From contig DNFT01000008.1 of the NCBI GenBank assembly GCA_003486385.1, forward strand, positions 1-24,159: a DNA stretch of 24,159 nucleotides. Reading direction: 5' to 3'. The notes below the pieces were generated by a model. That model ran no database searches. It saw nothing but the letters and a program-made list of their open reading frames with translations, and was not told the origin of the DNA. Of the stretch, positions 1 to 7,744 are shown piece by piece. Each line of letters starts with the position of its first letter. Position 1 is the first letter of the stretch. A program made the translations under genes and the position numbers. Source of the stretch: Eubacterium sp. (GTDB lineage: Bacteria; Bacillota; Clostridia; Lachnospirales; Lachnospiraceae).

Positions 1-3
1 TTC

Positions 4-30
4 AAAAGCAGCATCCGTGCTGCTTTTGGC
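4..30 (+). terminator. Terminator hairpin of an upstream gene outside the window
   Basis: A 10-bp perfect stem (AAAAGCAGCA at 4-13 with TGCTGCTTTT at 18-27) closes a TCCG loop. The T run is only four bases inside the stem, followed by GG, so this is a modest intrinsic terminator. The A-rich left arm would also give a short U run to leftward transcripts. It presumably ends a gene left of the window. Confidence 0.6.
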
Positions 31-124
31 TAGGTATTAAGCAGAGTTCTAAGAACATCTAAGCTTCTACCAAAAGTCGTGATATGCATAAATATAATAC
101 GTTATACATGCTAAGTTTATAGCA

Positions 125-144
125 CATGTTTTGACCCCAACATC
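125..144 (+). repeat. 20-bp repeat, copy 1 (inverted partner at 24130-24149)
   Basis: The sequence CATGTTTTGACCCCAACATC recurs on the opposite strand at 24130-24149 with one difference in 20 (CCCC against CCTC). It lies about 35 bp upstream of the putative -35 box of the chemoreceptor promoter. I cannot name it; it could be a dispersed intergenic repeat or a protein-binding site. Confidence 0.6.
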
Positions 145-178
145 ATACAATAGAACAAATAAGTATTTGATATTTATA

Positions 179-208
179 TTGACAGATTATTTGACGCAGG
201 AGTAAAAT
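179..208 (+). promoter_or_regulatory. Sigma-A-like promoter for the chemoreceptor gene
   Basis: TTGACA at 179-184 is followed by an 18-bp spacer and TAAAAT at 203-208. Transcription would start near 215, giving a short leader before the GGAGG at 242-246. I saw no clear motility sigma-D promoter (TAAA-N15-GCCGATAA) here, so expression may be vegetative. Confidence 0.55.
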
Positions 209-253
209 TATGTAAACAATAAGTTTGTGAAAACATAATATGGAGGCATGCTT

Positions 254-2344
254 ATGAAGAACATACGGACAAAGATTATTATGGCTATTCTGATGTGCTC
301 TCTTTTGACTGCTGCGGTAATAGGAACGCTTGCAATGTATAATTCGTCCCGGATGGCGTCGGAGGATTCTAAGGAACGGGCGAGGACGGAAGGTGAACTG
401 TATGCAGAGAGGATTAATGGTATTATTTCACAGATTGAACAGTCTGTGAATACTCTGAGTGATGCAGTCAGCAATGATTTTGACTATGAAGCTTTTGTAA
501 AGAGTAAAAAGTATGCTGATGAGTATACTGAGCTGATTACGGATGCGGCAGTCAATTTTGCCTCGCACACGGATGGTGCGGTTACGGCATATGTACGGTA
601 CAATCCACAGTATTCCAATCCGACATCAGGAATATTCATGTCCAGGGATTCGCTGAATGATGAATTTACACTCCTTACACCGACAGATTTTTCCATGTAT
701 GATGAGGACGATTCAGCTCATGTCGGCTGGTATTATCAGCCGGTCAAAGCAGGACATGCAATGTGGATGGAACCATATCTCAATGAAAATATCAATGTAT
801 ATATGATATCGTATGTAGTTCCGCTCTATGCCTCGAATGGAACCTCGATAGGTATTGTAGGAATGGATATTGATTTTTCAACTCTGACAGATGAAGTTGA
901 TGGTATCTCAATATATGATACAGGCTATGCATTTTTAACGAATGCCGATGGTGTGCTTATGCACCATAAGGATAAGCTTCAGTCACAGAATATAGCAGAC
1001 TTAGATTCGTCTCTGTCAGGTATAGCGGGCTATTTGAATGATAGCTCAAAGCAGGGAGAGGGATACATATACAGGTATGAAAATATTAGAAAGCAGATGT
1101 TCTATTTTAACCTTGATAATGGAATGAAGCTTGTACTCACTGCTCCGAACGCTGAGATATTTGCAGATGCAAACAGAATGGTCGGACTTATATTAGGTGC
1201 ACTTGTGCTGGCACTTATGGTGTCTGCCGGAATAGGTATTTTAATAGGAAATATGATTTCAAGACCTATAAAATATGTTACGGATATCATACAGCAGACT
1301 TCAAGACTTGATTTTACACCTACGCAGATGGGTAAGAAGCTTAGGCAGCAGAAGGATGAAATCGGAGTCATGGCTAACTCAGTACATGATATGAGAAAGG
1401 TATTGAGGAGCATTATGGAGCGGCTTGACAGTGCCAATTCAACAATTGTAGAGAGTGTGACAAGACTTGATGATATAATGAAGGTTAACAGTGATCATGC
1501 CATGGACAATTCCGCAGCAACTCAGGAGCTGGCTGCAGGAATGCAGGAGACACTTGATAATACTGAGAATATCTCTAAGAATATCCAGGAGGTAAAGAAA
1601 AATTCCGGCATGATATACAAGCTTGCTGTGGATGGTGAGCAGAACTCAAAGCTTGTACAGGAGCGTGCCGTTGCGATGGAGGAGGCAAGTACTGAGTCAA
1701 GCCGCAAGGTTGATGAGGTATATTCTAAGATTAAGGATAGGACTAATGAGGCTGTTGAACAGTCGAAGGCGGTCAAGCGGATCAATGAACTGACCAATGA
1801 CATAAAGGATATTTCATCACAGACCAATCTTTTAGCACTCAATGCCAGCATAGAGGCTGCAAGGGCAGGTGATGCGGGAAGGGGCTTTGCAGTGGTTGCG
1901 TCTGAGATAGGAGCACTTGCAGCACAGACACTTCACAGCGTTGACAATATCAATGAGATTGTCGGTGAGGTCAATTTGGCGGTTAACAATCTTACAGAAT
2001 GTATATCCACCATAATGGACTTTATGGAAAATACGGTTGTCGGAGATTATGCGAGCTTTAAGAAGGCCGGTGCCGAATACAGGCAGGATGCAGGAGAGTT
2101 TAAGTCCGTTATGGGTAGCACGAAGGAAGCAATGCAGAAGCTGGAGGAGCTTATTGAGCAGATATCCGGTGCCTCCACGGGAATTAACAATATGATGGCG
2201 CAGTCCTCTGCCGGAATTAATGATATAGCCGAAAAATCCGGTGAGACACAGGAGATTACTGCGGAAGGGTACGAAAAACTCAAGGAGTGCAGACAGTCAA
2301 TTGAAGAACTCAGAAGTATTGTCAAACAGTTTCATCTTGGGTAA
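254..2344 (+). CDS. Methyl-accepting chemotaxis protein with extracellular dCache-type sensor
   Basis: This is a membrane chemoreceptor that senses an outside ligand and signals through CheW/CheA to the flagellar motor. In order it has a first membrane segment (residues about 8-28), an extracellular dCache-like domain (about 35-300, with a WYY...MWMEPY core), a second membrane segment (about 309-334), a HAMP domain (about 336-385) and a long signalling coiled coil. The hairpin tip is classical: SSQTNLLALNASIEAARAGD followed by GRGFAVVASE near residues 520-552. The ATG at 254 is preferred over the in-frame ATG at 248, because GGAGG (242-246) lies 7 bases before the former and almost touches the latter. 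The dCache core lacks the Arg before WY and the Asp after PY that mark the amino-acid-binding dCache group, so the ligand is unknown. No CheB/CheR-tethering pentapeptide is seen at the C-terminus. The gene stands alone and ends at a strong terminator. Confidence 0.93.
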   Translation: MKNIRTKIIMAILMCSLLTAAVIGTLAMYNSSRMASEDSKERARTEGELYAERINGIISQIEQSVNTLSDAVSNDFDYEAFVKSKKYADEYTELITDAAVNFASHTDGAVTAYVRYNPQYSNPTSGIFMSRDSLNDEFTLLTPTDFSMYDEDDSAHVGWYYQPVKAGHAMWMEPYLNENINVYMISYVVPLYASNGTSIGIVGMDIDFSTLTDEVDGISIYDTGYAFLTNADGVLMHHKDKLQSQNIADLDSSLSGIAGYLNDSSKQGEGYIYRYENIRKQMFYFNLDNGMKLVLTAPNAEIFADANRMVGLILGALVLALMVSAGIGILIGNMISRPIKYVTDIIQQTSRLDFTPTQMGKKLRQQKDEIGVMANSVHDMRKVLRSIMERLDSANSTIVESVTRLDDIMKVNSDHAMDNSAATQELAAGMQETLDNTENISKNIQEVKKNSGMIYKLAVDGEQNSKLVQERAVAMEEASTESSRKVDEVYSKIKDRTNEAVEQSKAVKRINELTNDIKDISSQTNLLALNASIEAARAGDAGRGFAVVASEIGALAAQTLHSVDNINEIVGEVNLAVNNLTECISTIMDFMENTVVGDYASFKKAGAEYRQDAGEFKSVMGSTKEAMQKLEELIEQISGASTGINNMMAQSSAGINDIAEKSGETQEITAEGYEKLKECRQSIEELRSIVKQFHLG

Positions 2345-2366
2345 TATAGAATTAAAATTTTAAATC

Positions 2367-2412
2367 AAAAAAAGCTGTAATGATAGACATACTATAATGT
2401 CCTTCATTACAG
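2367..2412 (-). terminator. Intrinsic terminator for the dut transcript (minus strand)
   Basis: CTGTAATGA (2375-2383) pairs with TCATTACAG (2404-2412), and GACAT (2386-2390) pairs with ATGTC (2397-2401) inside it. On the minus strand the stem is followed by seven T (the A run at 2367-2373), which is the arrangement expected downstream of the leftward dUTPase gene. Confidence 0.65.
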
Positions 2413-2424
2413 GCTTATAGTAAA

Positions 2425-2470
2425 TGCCGGAGTGTATGATTTTTCAATCACACTCCGGTATTTTTATTTT
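2425..2470 (+). terminator. Intrinsic terminator for the chemoreceptor transcript
   Basis: CCGGAGTGT (2427-2435) pairs perfectly with ACACTCCGG (2450-2458), with two more pairs at the base (2425-2426 with 2459-2460). A T-rich tail, TTTTTATTTT at 2461-2470, follows on the plus strand. The tail runs up to the last codon of the convergent dUTPase gene. Confidence 0.8.
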
Positions 2471-2915
2471 AATGCACACCGGTGGAACCAAATCCGCCCT
2501 CGCCGCGAACAGTATCGGAGAGTTCGTCCGTCTCCTCAAAGTCCGGCGTGAGAAAAGGTGTGATGACAAGCTGTACTATTCTTTCGCCCGGCTCAATGGT
2601 GGCAGGTGCTTCTGAGTGATTGTGCATTGCCACCATAAATTCGCCTCGGTAGTCCGGGTCGACCACGCCTACCTTATTGGCAGGTGCAAGACCACGCTTG
2701 GAGGCGATTCCGCTTCTTGGATATATAAGCCCTGCATACCCGGCAGGAATCTCCATCGCCAGACCTGTGCCAATCATAACGGTCTCATGCGGTGCGATGA
2801 CAACGGGTGAATCAATGCATGCATATAAGTCTGAACCGGCAGCGTATTCTGTGCCGCGTGTTGGCATAACGGCACCTTCTTTAAGTTTTTTAACTTTAAT
2901 CTGAATGTTGTTCAT
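2469..2915 (-). CDS. dut: Deoxyuridine 5'-triphosphate nucleotidohydrolase (dUTPase)
   Basis: A trimeric cytosolic dUTPase that cleaves dUTP to dUMP and pyrophosphate, keeping uracil out of DNA and feeding dTMP synthesis. All five family motifs are present in order in 148 residues, the usual length: AGSDLYA (I), YPRSGIASKRGL (II), GVVDPDYRGE (III), ERIVQLV (IV) and the Gly-rich RGEGGFGSTG tail (V). The start has GAGG about six bases upstream on the minus strand. The gene converges on the chemoreceptor gene and has its own terminator; nothing suggests a phage-borne copy. Confidence 0.96.
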   Translation of the reverse strand: MNNIQIKVKKLKEGAVMPTRGTEYAAGSDLYACIDSPVVIAPHETVMIGTGLAMEIPAGYAGLIYPRSGIASKRGLAPANKVGVVDPDYRGEFMVAMHNHSEAPATIEPGERIVQLVITPFLTPDFEETDELSDTVRGEGGFGSTGVH

Positions 2916-3056
2916 AGTAACCTCGTTTCGTTTTTATAACCTGATTTTACACTATCAATTGAGTAATACAGTATTATTATAATTGAACAATCGGAAAAGG
3001 GAAAGTGGAAAATGAAAAGAAATGAAAAGAAAATATATAAAAATTTTAAAAAGTAC

Positions 3057-3085
3057 TTGCAATTTGAAAACACATGTGATATTAT
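3057..3085 (+). promoter_or_regulatory. Promoter of tRNA-Leu
   Basis: TTGCAA (3057-3062), a 17-bp spacer and TATTAT (3080-3085) preceded by TGA, that is, an extended -10. Transcription would start near 3092, about 40 bases before the mature tRNA. The tRNA-Arg promoter at 16397-16425 has the same -35 hexamer and spacing. Confidence 0.7.
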
Positions 3086-3131
3086 ACATTCTGTTGTGAC
3101 GCAAGAGCGATTACAACGAACTACATACTAA

Positions 3132-3216
3132 GCAGTCGTGGCGGAATTGGCATACGCGCTAGACTAAGGATCTAGTCCATATTGCTTGGGTGCGGGTTCA
3201 AGTCCCGCCGACTGCA
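3132..3216 (+). tRNA. tRNA-Leu, anticodon AAG
   Basis: An 85-nt class II tRNA. The acceptor arm GCAGTCG (3132-3138) pairs with CGACTGC (3209-3215), with discriminator A at 3216. The anticodon stem CTAGA/TCTAG encloses the loop CTAAGGA, so the anticodon at 3166-3168 is AAG (Leu, CUN codons, probably with A34 changed to inosine). A long variable arm follows, as in tRNA-Leu, and the T arm contains GGGTTCAAGTCCC. The 3' CCA is not encoded. Confidence 0.95.
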
Positions 3217-3225
3217 CTTGTGTTT

Positions 3226-3270
3226 ACAGCCTCATATACTTTTAAAGTATATGAGGCTGTATTTGTTTTA
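3226..3270 (+). terminator. Terminator of tRNA-Leu
   Basis: A perfect 17-bp inverted repeat about a single central base (3226-3242 with 3244-3260; core CAGCCTCATATACTTT) followed by ATTTGTTTTA. It lies ten bases after the tRNA. Confidence 0.85.
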
Positions 3271-3298
3271 TGATAGATTGAGCAAGCTGGGTAGAGAC

Positions 3299-3412
3299 AA
3301 AAATGCACCTGCAAAACCGATATGTAACATACTCACTGATTTACGCGGCAAAGTCACTGCTGTAAAGTCTGTTCAGTTAAGAGTGTACATATCGTGCCGC
3401 AGGTGCATTTTT
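3299..3412. other. Long-range inverted-repeat element, possible structured RNA, terminator or MITE-like remnant
   Basis: The ends pair perfectly over 14 bp (AAAAATGCACCTGC at 3299-3312 with 3399-3412). Inside, CGATATGTA (3318-3326) pairs with TACATATCG (3386-3394), then ACTC (3331-3334) with GAGT (3381-3384). A further small arm (ends TTTA and TAAA, inner CGGC/GCTG) fills the roughly 46-base apex. Both strands would leave the outer stem in a T run, so it may end nrdG transcripts on the minus strand. It abuts the nrdG stop codon. No open reading frame fits it, and I see no target-site duplication at its edges. I do not recognise an RNA family. Confidence 0.5.
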
Positions 3413-3936
3413 TAATCTTCGCTCCAGAGCACAATGCTTCCGCTGGAGAGTGTCTTTTTCATATCGATTATCCGCTGGTTTTCCGAACCCTTGAATTGCA
3501 GATTCAGGTTTTTCTGCTCCTCTATGAATGGACCATCGACAAGCACATCTATATAGCTGAGAATCTCACTAGTGTGGGGAAGGGTGTCAACCATCTTTCC
3601 CATAATATCGGTGTCAAGAAGGTAGCCTGTGTAAAGCCAGATATCCTTATTGGTATAGTGCTCCTTAATCTGACGCATGGTATTAAGAACCGCCTCCTGA
3701 TTTGATGGTGCCATCGGCTCTCCGCCAAGGAAGGTGATTCCTTTTATATAGTCCGGTTTTAGAAGTTCCAATATGTGATTGATGGTTTCCTGCGTGTAAG
3801 GCTTACCATATGTGAAGTCCCAGGTTACTTCATTGAAGCATCCCTTGCAGTGGTGTGGACATCCACTGACAAAGAGGGAGATTCTTACGCCGGGACCGTT
3901 GGCTATATCTACATTTTTGATTTCTGCGTAGTTCAT
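3412..3936 (-). CDS. nrdG: Anaerobic ribonucleoside-triphosphate reductase activating protein
   Basis: A radical-SAM iron-sulfur enzyme that puts the glycyl radical on NrdD so that ribonucleotides can be reduced without oxygen. Near the N-terminus is the cluster motif C-P-H-H-C-K-G-C (Cx3Cx2C), preceded by GPGVRISLF as is usual for NrdG, and followed by the glycine motif FLGGEP. The 174-residue length is normal. I start at the ATG with AAAGGAG five bases upstream; a longer in-frame start adds 14 residues with no homology to the family and would lie before this site. nrdD is not in the window, although it is often adjacent. The pectinesterase gene upstream is on the same strand with 53 bases between and no terminator, so read-through is possible. 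Confidence 0.93.
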   Translation of the reverse strand: MNYAEIKNVDIANGPGVRISLFVSGCPHHCKGCFNEVTWDFTYGKPYTQETINHILELLKPDYIKGITFLGGEPMAPSNQEAVLNTMRQIKEHYTNKDIWLYTGYLLDTDIMGKMVDTLPHTSEILSYIDVLVDGPFIEEQKNLNLQFKGSENQRIIDMKKTLSSGSIVLWSED

Positions 3937-3989
3937 GTTTCTCCTTTCCGGGATAGCTGTGTTTCTGATAGGCGTCAATCATGGATTTA

Positions 3990-4949
3990 CTAGAAGCCCA
4001 GTACATTCATACGGCTGTAGTGTGCAGCCTCCTCGTCGGTGAGCTTATGAACCCATGGTGCACGTTCGCCCTTTGCCCCTTCGCCTGTGCTGTTGTATTC
4101 AGCCCAGTATGCCGTTTCGTGTGTGGCTTCCTTGTTCCAGTCATGGAAGCCTTCGTGTCTTATGTGGGCATCCATCTCACAGTTTAAAAAGACTGCCTTT
4201 GCGTAGTTGCGCCACGGACGTCCGAGGTATACGGAGTTGGCAGGGCAGTTGCTTGTGAAATGACAGCCCTCAAATACATAGCCGTATTCCTGCCCCTCAG
4301 GGGTTGATGGGGCGGTCACATAGCCGTTAATTTCCTCGCCGCGGTTGTTGGAGAAGATTTCGCAGTTCTCAAAGTATGCCGTGGCACTTCCGAATATAAA
4401 ATCCACATCACCGCGTATAAAGCAGTCCTTGTAATACTGCCTTCCGTTGACTCTTGGAGCGAACTGCTTAGGACCGATGAAGCCGCCCGGCTTAAGCTCC
4501 TTAGGTGGGAGCGGACCTGTAAATATGGTGTCCTGACAGCCTAGAAAGCAGCAGTTGATATACTTTACCATGTCACCCTCTGAGTAGATGGCAAGCGCCT
4601 GTCCGACATCCCTTCCATCACCGGAAGCATTTTCAAAGGTTATATTTTCCGCTGTGAAATCGTTGGCATCGACAAAGACACTGTAGCTTCTGAAGGTACC
4701 GCGCTTGGTACCGTCCTCCATGAGCATGAGCGCATAGAGACTGTGCGTTATACAGGTGGTGTCCGGGTCCTCACCGACGAGAGTTACATGCGGACGGATT
4801 ATCTCAAGTCTTTCATAGTATTCGCCCGGTGCCAGCTCAATTCTTACAGGTATATTGTCATTGACAGCCTCAACTGAGTCGAGAGCATCATTGATGGTTG
4901 TAAAATCACCCTTTCCGGATGGGTCAACCTTGATTGTGATAGTATCCAT
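3990..4949 (-). CDS. Pectinesterase (pectin methylesterase, CE8), probably cytosolic
   Basis: A right-handed beta-helix enzyme that removes methyl esters from homogalacturonan. The family catalytic residues are visible: Gln of GQALAIY (about 117), Asp of CQDTIF (about 140), Asp of VDFIFGSA (about 183) and Arg of YLGRPW (about 244). The N-terminus (MDTITIKVDPSGKGDFTTIN) begins straight at the first helix turn, with no signal peptide or lipobox, so it should act inside the cell on imported methylated oligogalacturonides. I take the ATG at 4949 because TGAGGA lies six bases upstream; the earlier ATG sits within that ribosome binding site. It is divergent from the GH28-like gene and preceded by a near-consensus promoter. 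Confidence 0.93.
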   Translation of the reverse strand: MDTITIKVDPSGKGDFTTINDALDSVEAVNDNIPVRIELAPGEYYERLEIIRPHVTLVGEDPDTTCITHSLYALMLMEDGTKRGTFRSYSVFVDANDFTAENITFENASGDGRDVGQALAIYSEGDMVKYINCCFLGCQDTIFTGPLPPKELKPGGFIGPKQFAPRVNGRQYYKDCFIRGDVDFIFGSATAYFENCEIFSNNRGEEINGYVTAPSTPEGQEYGYVFEGCHFTSNCPANSVYLGRPWRNYAKAVFLNCEMDAHIRHEGFHDWNKEATHETAYWAEYNSTGEGAKGERAPWVHKLTDEEAAHYSRMNVLGF

Positions 4950-4989
4950 ATAAATCCTCATTTCTGAATAGTAGTTACTTTTATTTTTA

Positions 4990-5018
4990 TTGACTAATCA
5001 AAATAATTATATTACATT
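4990..5018 (+). promoter_or_regulatory. Possible promoter for the GH28-like gene
   Basis: TTGACT (4990-4995), a 17-bp spacer and TACATT (5013-5018). The -10 box matches only four of six consensus bases, so this promoter is weak or needs an activator. It occupies the same DNA face as the leftward pectinesterase promoter, so the two polymerases would compete. Confidence 0.4.
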
Positions 5019-5034
5019 TATTGTATATGTTCAA
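5006..5034 (-). promoter_or_regulatory. Sigma-A promoter for the pectinesterase gene
   Basis: On the minus strand TTGAAC (5029-5034) is followed by exactly 17 bp and a perfect TATAAT (5006-5011). Transcription would start near 4999, leaving a leader of about 50 bases. It overlaps the weaker rightward promoter at 4990-5018. Confidence 0.75.
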
Positions 5035-5064
5035 GTGTGAAACAGATGAGAACAGGAGGATAGC

Positions 5065-7695
5065 ATGGACACAGTGAAACGTGCCACGGGTTGCAATATA
5101 ACGGCGAGGCAGTTAGAAAAGGGTAAGAAGGAATATGATGTAAGGGATTATGGTGCAGGTTCTGAGGAGCCTCCCGCCGCGAATGCCGCAGCGATTAACA
5201 GGGCGATAGAAGAAGCTTCTGTGAACGGAGGAACTGTTGTTTTTCCGGAGGGTGAATACAGGACATACACGATAAGGCTTAAGAGCAATGTCAATATCTG
5301 TATATGCAGGGGAGCGGTAATACGCGCGGCAAGGAGTGAGATACATACAAGCCATGAGAATTGTGAAGGCGAGGGCGGTAATTATGATGAGCCGGAGGTT
5401 CGCAGATATGCAGGGCTTCAGGATCATGGACACACATATTTTGCCAATAGCCTTATATATGGAGAGAAGCTTTCCAATGTGATGATATGCGGCGAAGGAC
5501 TTATCGACGGAAGCTATGAGGATGAATATGGATATACAAGGTACGCTCTTTCAGGGGAGGATCCTGAAGGCGGATTGTACCGCAATGAAAATGGACATAA
5601 TGGGACATGGTATGGTAACAAGGGGATTGCCATTGTTAACTGTAGGAATGTTGTGCTCAAGGATTTTTCGATAGTGGACGCAGGACATTTTGCCATTATC
5701 TGTGAGGGCGTGGAGAACATGCTTGTGGATGGGATACTTGTGGACACTATAAGGGATGCTTTCAATATAGACTGCTGCCGTGATGTAACAGTGGTTCATT
5801 CAAAATTCAATTCGCTGACCGATGATGCCATCGTTATGAAGGCTTCGTATGGGGCGGGAGAGCTTAAGCCACTGTATAACGTGTACATAGAGGACTGTGA
5901 TGTTACAGGATATGATGCCGGGAGTGTATATCAGGGCAAATATACCTGTGACAAGGTAGTGGCAACGGATAAATGCGGTCCGACCGCACGGGTGAAGTTA
6001 GGAACGGAATCAACCTGTGGCTATGAGCTTGTGACGGTTAAGAATGTGCGTTTCAGACGTTCACGCGGGTTCGCACTTGAAGCGGTTGATACATCGGCTC
6101 TGACTGATATTGTGTTTACGGATTGTACAATGGAGAATGTGAGCAGTTCGCCAATCTATATAAGAATCGGGGACAGGGGAAGATTTCCTGTTACCGGAAA
6201 CAGTGCTGCGGAGCTTATCAACGCTGAAAATAATGTAAGAATAGATAATACGGAATGGGTGCTGCCGGATAAGGAAGGATATTCCGCTTATCCTGCCATG
6301 AGATATGTTCCGTCATACAACTATACCAGAAAGGTAACTGTCGACGGACATTCTTACTTTAATATTGTGGATGAGAAGAATCCGGTGAGACTTAATCCTG
6401 CCAATTATTATGAGAAGGACGGAAAATATTATGAATACTCTTATAATAATCAGAGCAGAGGCTATGAGCCTGATTTTTCAAGGGAGATAGATAAGAAAAG
6501 CTTATGTCTTTATGGCAATGCGGTTGGAAATAAGAATATTGCCTCAATTAGAAATATCGAGATAAGCAATATCACTGTCAGGGACGCAGATCCGAGGTAT
6601 CCAATCATTATCATGGGTGTGGACAGCAGCCATGTAAAGAATGTAAGCATCAAGAATATAGATGTTGAGTACCGCGGCGGTATTCTTATGGAACATGCAG
6701 TGGAGCAGAGGCAGCTCAACACCGCGTGGGAGTATTCGCAGCTAGGTTCTAAGCCGTCGGTACAGGTTCTGCCATGGCTTGTAAATGACTTTTTCCTAAA
6801 AAATGAGGGTCTGCTTCCAAGAATGAGCTGGGATGCAGACAGAAAATGCTTTGCTGCGTCGCCTTTCAACGTGCCGGAGCTTGCAAATGTATATCCTGAA
6901 CCGAGCAACTGGGGAATACTTCCCGCATACGGGCTGTATGCGCGCCATGTTGATGGACTTGAGCTCGAAAATATTAAGCTTGGATATATTGTTGAGGATG
7001 AGAGACCGGCGGTTGTCTTTGATGATGTACACGATGGTCTTTTAAAGAATTGTGAGCTTATGGCGTGCGAGGATTCGGCGCATATTGTTCTGGTGGATAA
7101 CAGCTATAAAAGACCGACCGGTTTTGAATATGTACCGGATTATCCATATCATGCGACGGACAATGCGGTTACGATTATTCCGGGACATGACAGGGAGAAC
7201 TACCGGGTTGAGAAGGTGCTTGTCGATGCACCTGCACCGGGAACACCGCGGGACAGTCTCTATGCTTATCCGACGGCGGCTGTCAAGGATGATACAGAGT
7301 GCGGCTATACATTCGAGGTGCCGACAGAGGAATATGGGCTTTTGCAGACTGTCCACAGACCTTATTTTGTACCGGTGGAGGATATACATGTCACGGCCGG
7401 AAAGCTGGTATGTTTTGATGTCATGGTGAGAAATCCGTTTACGGATGGCATAGACATAGCAGCAGAACAGTTTATGTCTGAGGCGGATGATGGTGCAGAG
7501 TATGTGGTCGAGTGTGAATCGGGCACTATCCTTATGCAGGCGGAGGGGCTTCCTTATGGAGCAGATTTTGATACGTTAAGTGGCAATTTTATCTGGACTC
7601 CTGAGAAGGAAGGAGAATATAAGATTACATTTACGGCGGATGATGGTGTAATACCTATCTCCATGTCGGTTAATATAATTGTTGGGGATGAATAG
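5065..7695 (+). CDS. GH28-related right-handed beta-helix protein with Ig-like C-terminal domain
   Basis: A large (876 residues) polygalacturonase-like protein, probably acting on galacturonan-type glycans. The N-terminus has the typical GH28 opening (DVRDYGAG, then AINRAIEEA and GGTVVFPEGEY). The helix carries NID (234-236) and a DD pair (253-254) in LTDDAIVMK, matching the NxD and DD acid motifs of GH28. The later GHG and RIK motifs are not recognisable; instead it has RVKLGTES (about 309-316), RGFALEAVD and SSPIYIRIGDRGR, a pattern I associate with a divergent GH28-like subgroup. The last 110 residues look like a putative Ig fold (LPYGADFDTLSGNFIWTP, then GEYKITFTADDG). There is no signal peptide, so it is probably cytosolic. 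AGGAGG precedes the ATG. Its activity may differ from classical polygalacturonase. Confidence 0.85.
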   Translation: MDTVKRATGCNITARQLEKGKKEYDVRDYGAGSEEPPAANAAAINRAIEEASVNGGTVVFPEGEYRTYTIRLKSNVNICICRGAVIRAARSEIHTSHENCEGEGGNYDEPEVRRYAGLQDHGHTYFANSLIYGEKLSNVMICGEGLIDGSYEDEYGYTRYALSGEDPEGGLYRNENGHNGTWYGNKGIAIVNCRNVVLKDFSIVDAGHFAIICEGVENMLVDGILVDTIRDAFNIDCCRDVTVVHSKFNSLTDDAIVMKASYGAGELKPLYNVYIEDCDVTGYDAGSVYQGKYTCDKVVATDKCGPTARVKLGTESTCGYELVTVKNVRFRRSRGFALEAVDTSALTDIVFTDCTMENVSSSPIYIRIGDRGRFPVTGNSAAELINAENNVRIDNTEWVLPDKEGYSAYPAMRYVPSYNYTRKVTVDGHSYFNIVDEKNPVRLNPANYYEKDGKYYEYSYNNQSRGYEPDFSREIDKKSLCLYGNAVGNKNIASIRNIEISNITVRDADPRYPIIIMGVDSSHVKNVSIKNIDVEYRGGILMEHAVEQRQLNTAWEYSQLGSKPSVQVLPWLVNDFFLKNEGLLPRMSWDADRKCFAASPFNVPELANVYPEPSNWGILPAYGLYARHVDGLELENIKLGYIVEDERPAVVFDDVHDGLLKNCELMACEDSAHIVLVDNSYKRPTGFEYVPDYPYHATDNAVTIIPGHDRENYRVEKVLVDAPAPGTPRDSLYAYPTAAVKDDTECGYTFEVPTEEYGLLQTVHRPYFVPVEDIHVTAGKLVCFDVMVRNPFTDGIDIAAEQFMSEADDGAEYVVECESGTILMQAEGLPYGADFDTLSGNFIWTPEKEGEYKITFTADDGVIPISMSVNIIVGDE

Positions 7696-7705
7696 TAAGT
7701 GATGA

Positions 7706-7730
7706 AGCTTGAAGGTGAAGCCTTCAGGCT
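7706..7730 (+). terminator. Weak hairpin after the GH28-like gene
   Basis: TGAAGG (7710-7715) pairs with CCTTCA (7721-7726), with AGC/GCT at the base across a T-G mismatch (7706-7708 with 7728-7730). Only ATTTATT follows, so termination would be partial. It may instead be part of the leader of the ABC-F gene. Confidence 0.35.
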
Positions 7731-7744
7731 ATTTATTGGTGGCA

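Noticed and set aside
2424..2904. Short rightward frames across dut
   Set aside because: Antisense to all five conserved dUTPase motifs; no independent support.
3011..3030. Tandem AATGAAAAGA twice, as a possible repeat element
   Set aside because: Two copies of a 10-mer in an A-rich stretch; likely low-complexity sequence.
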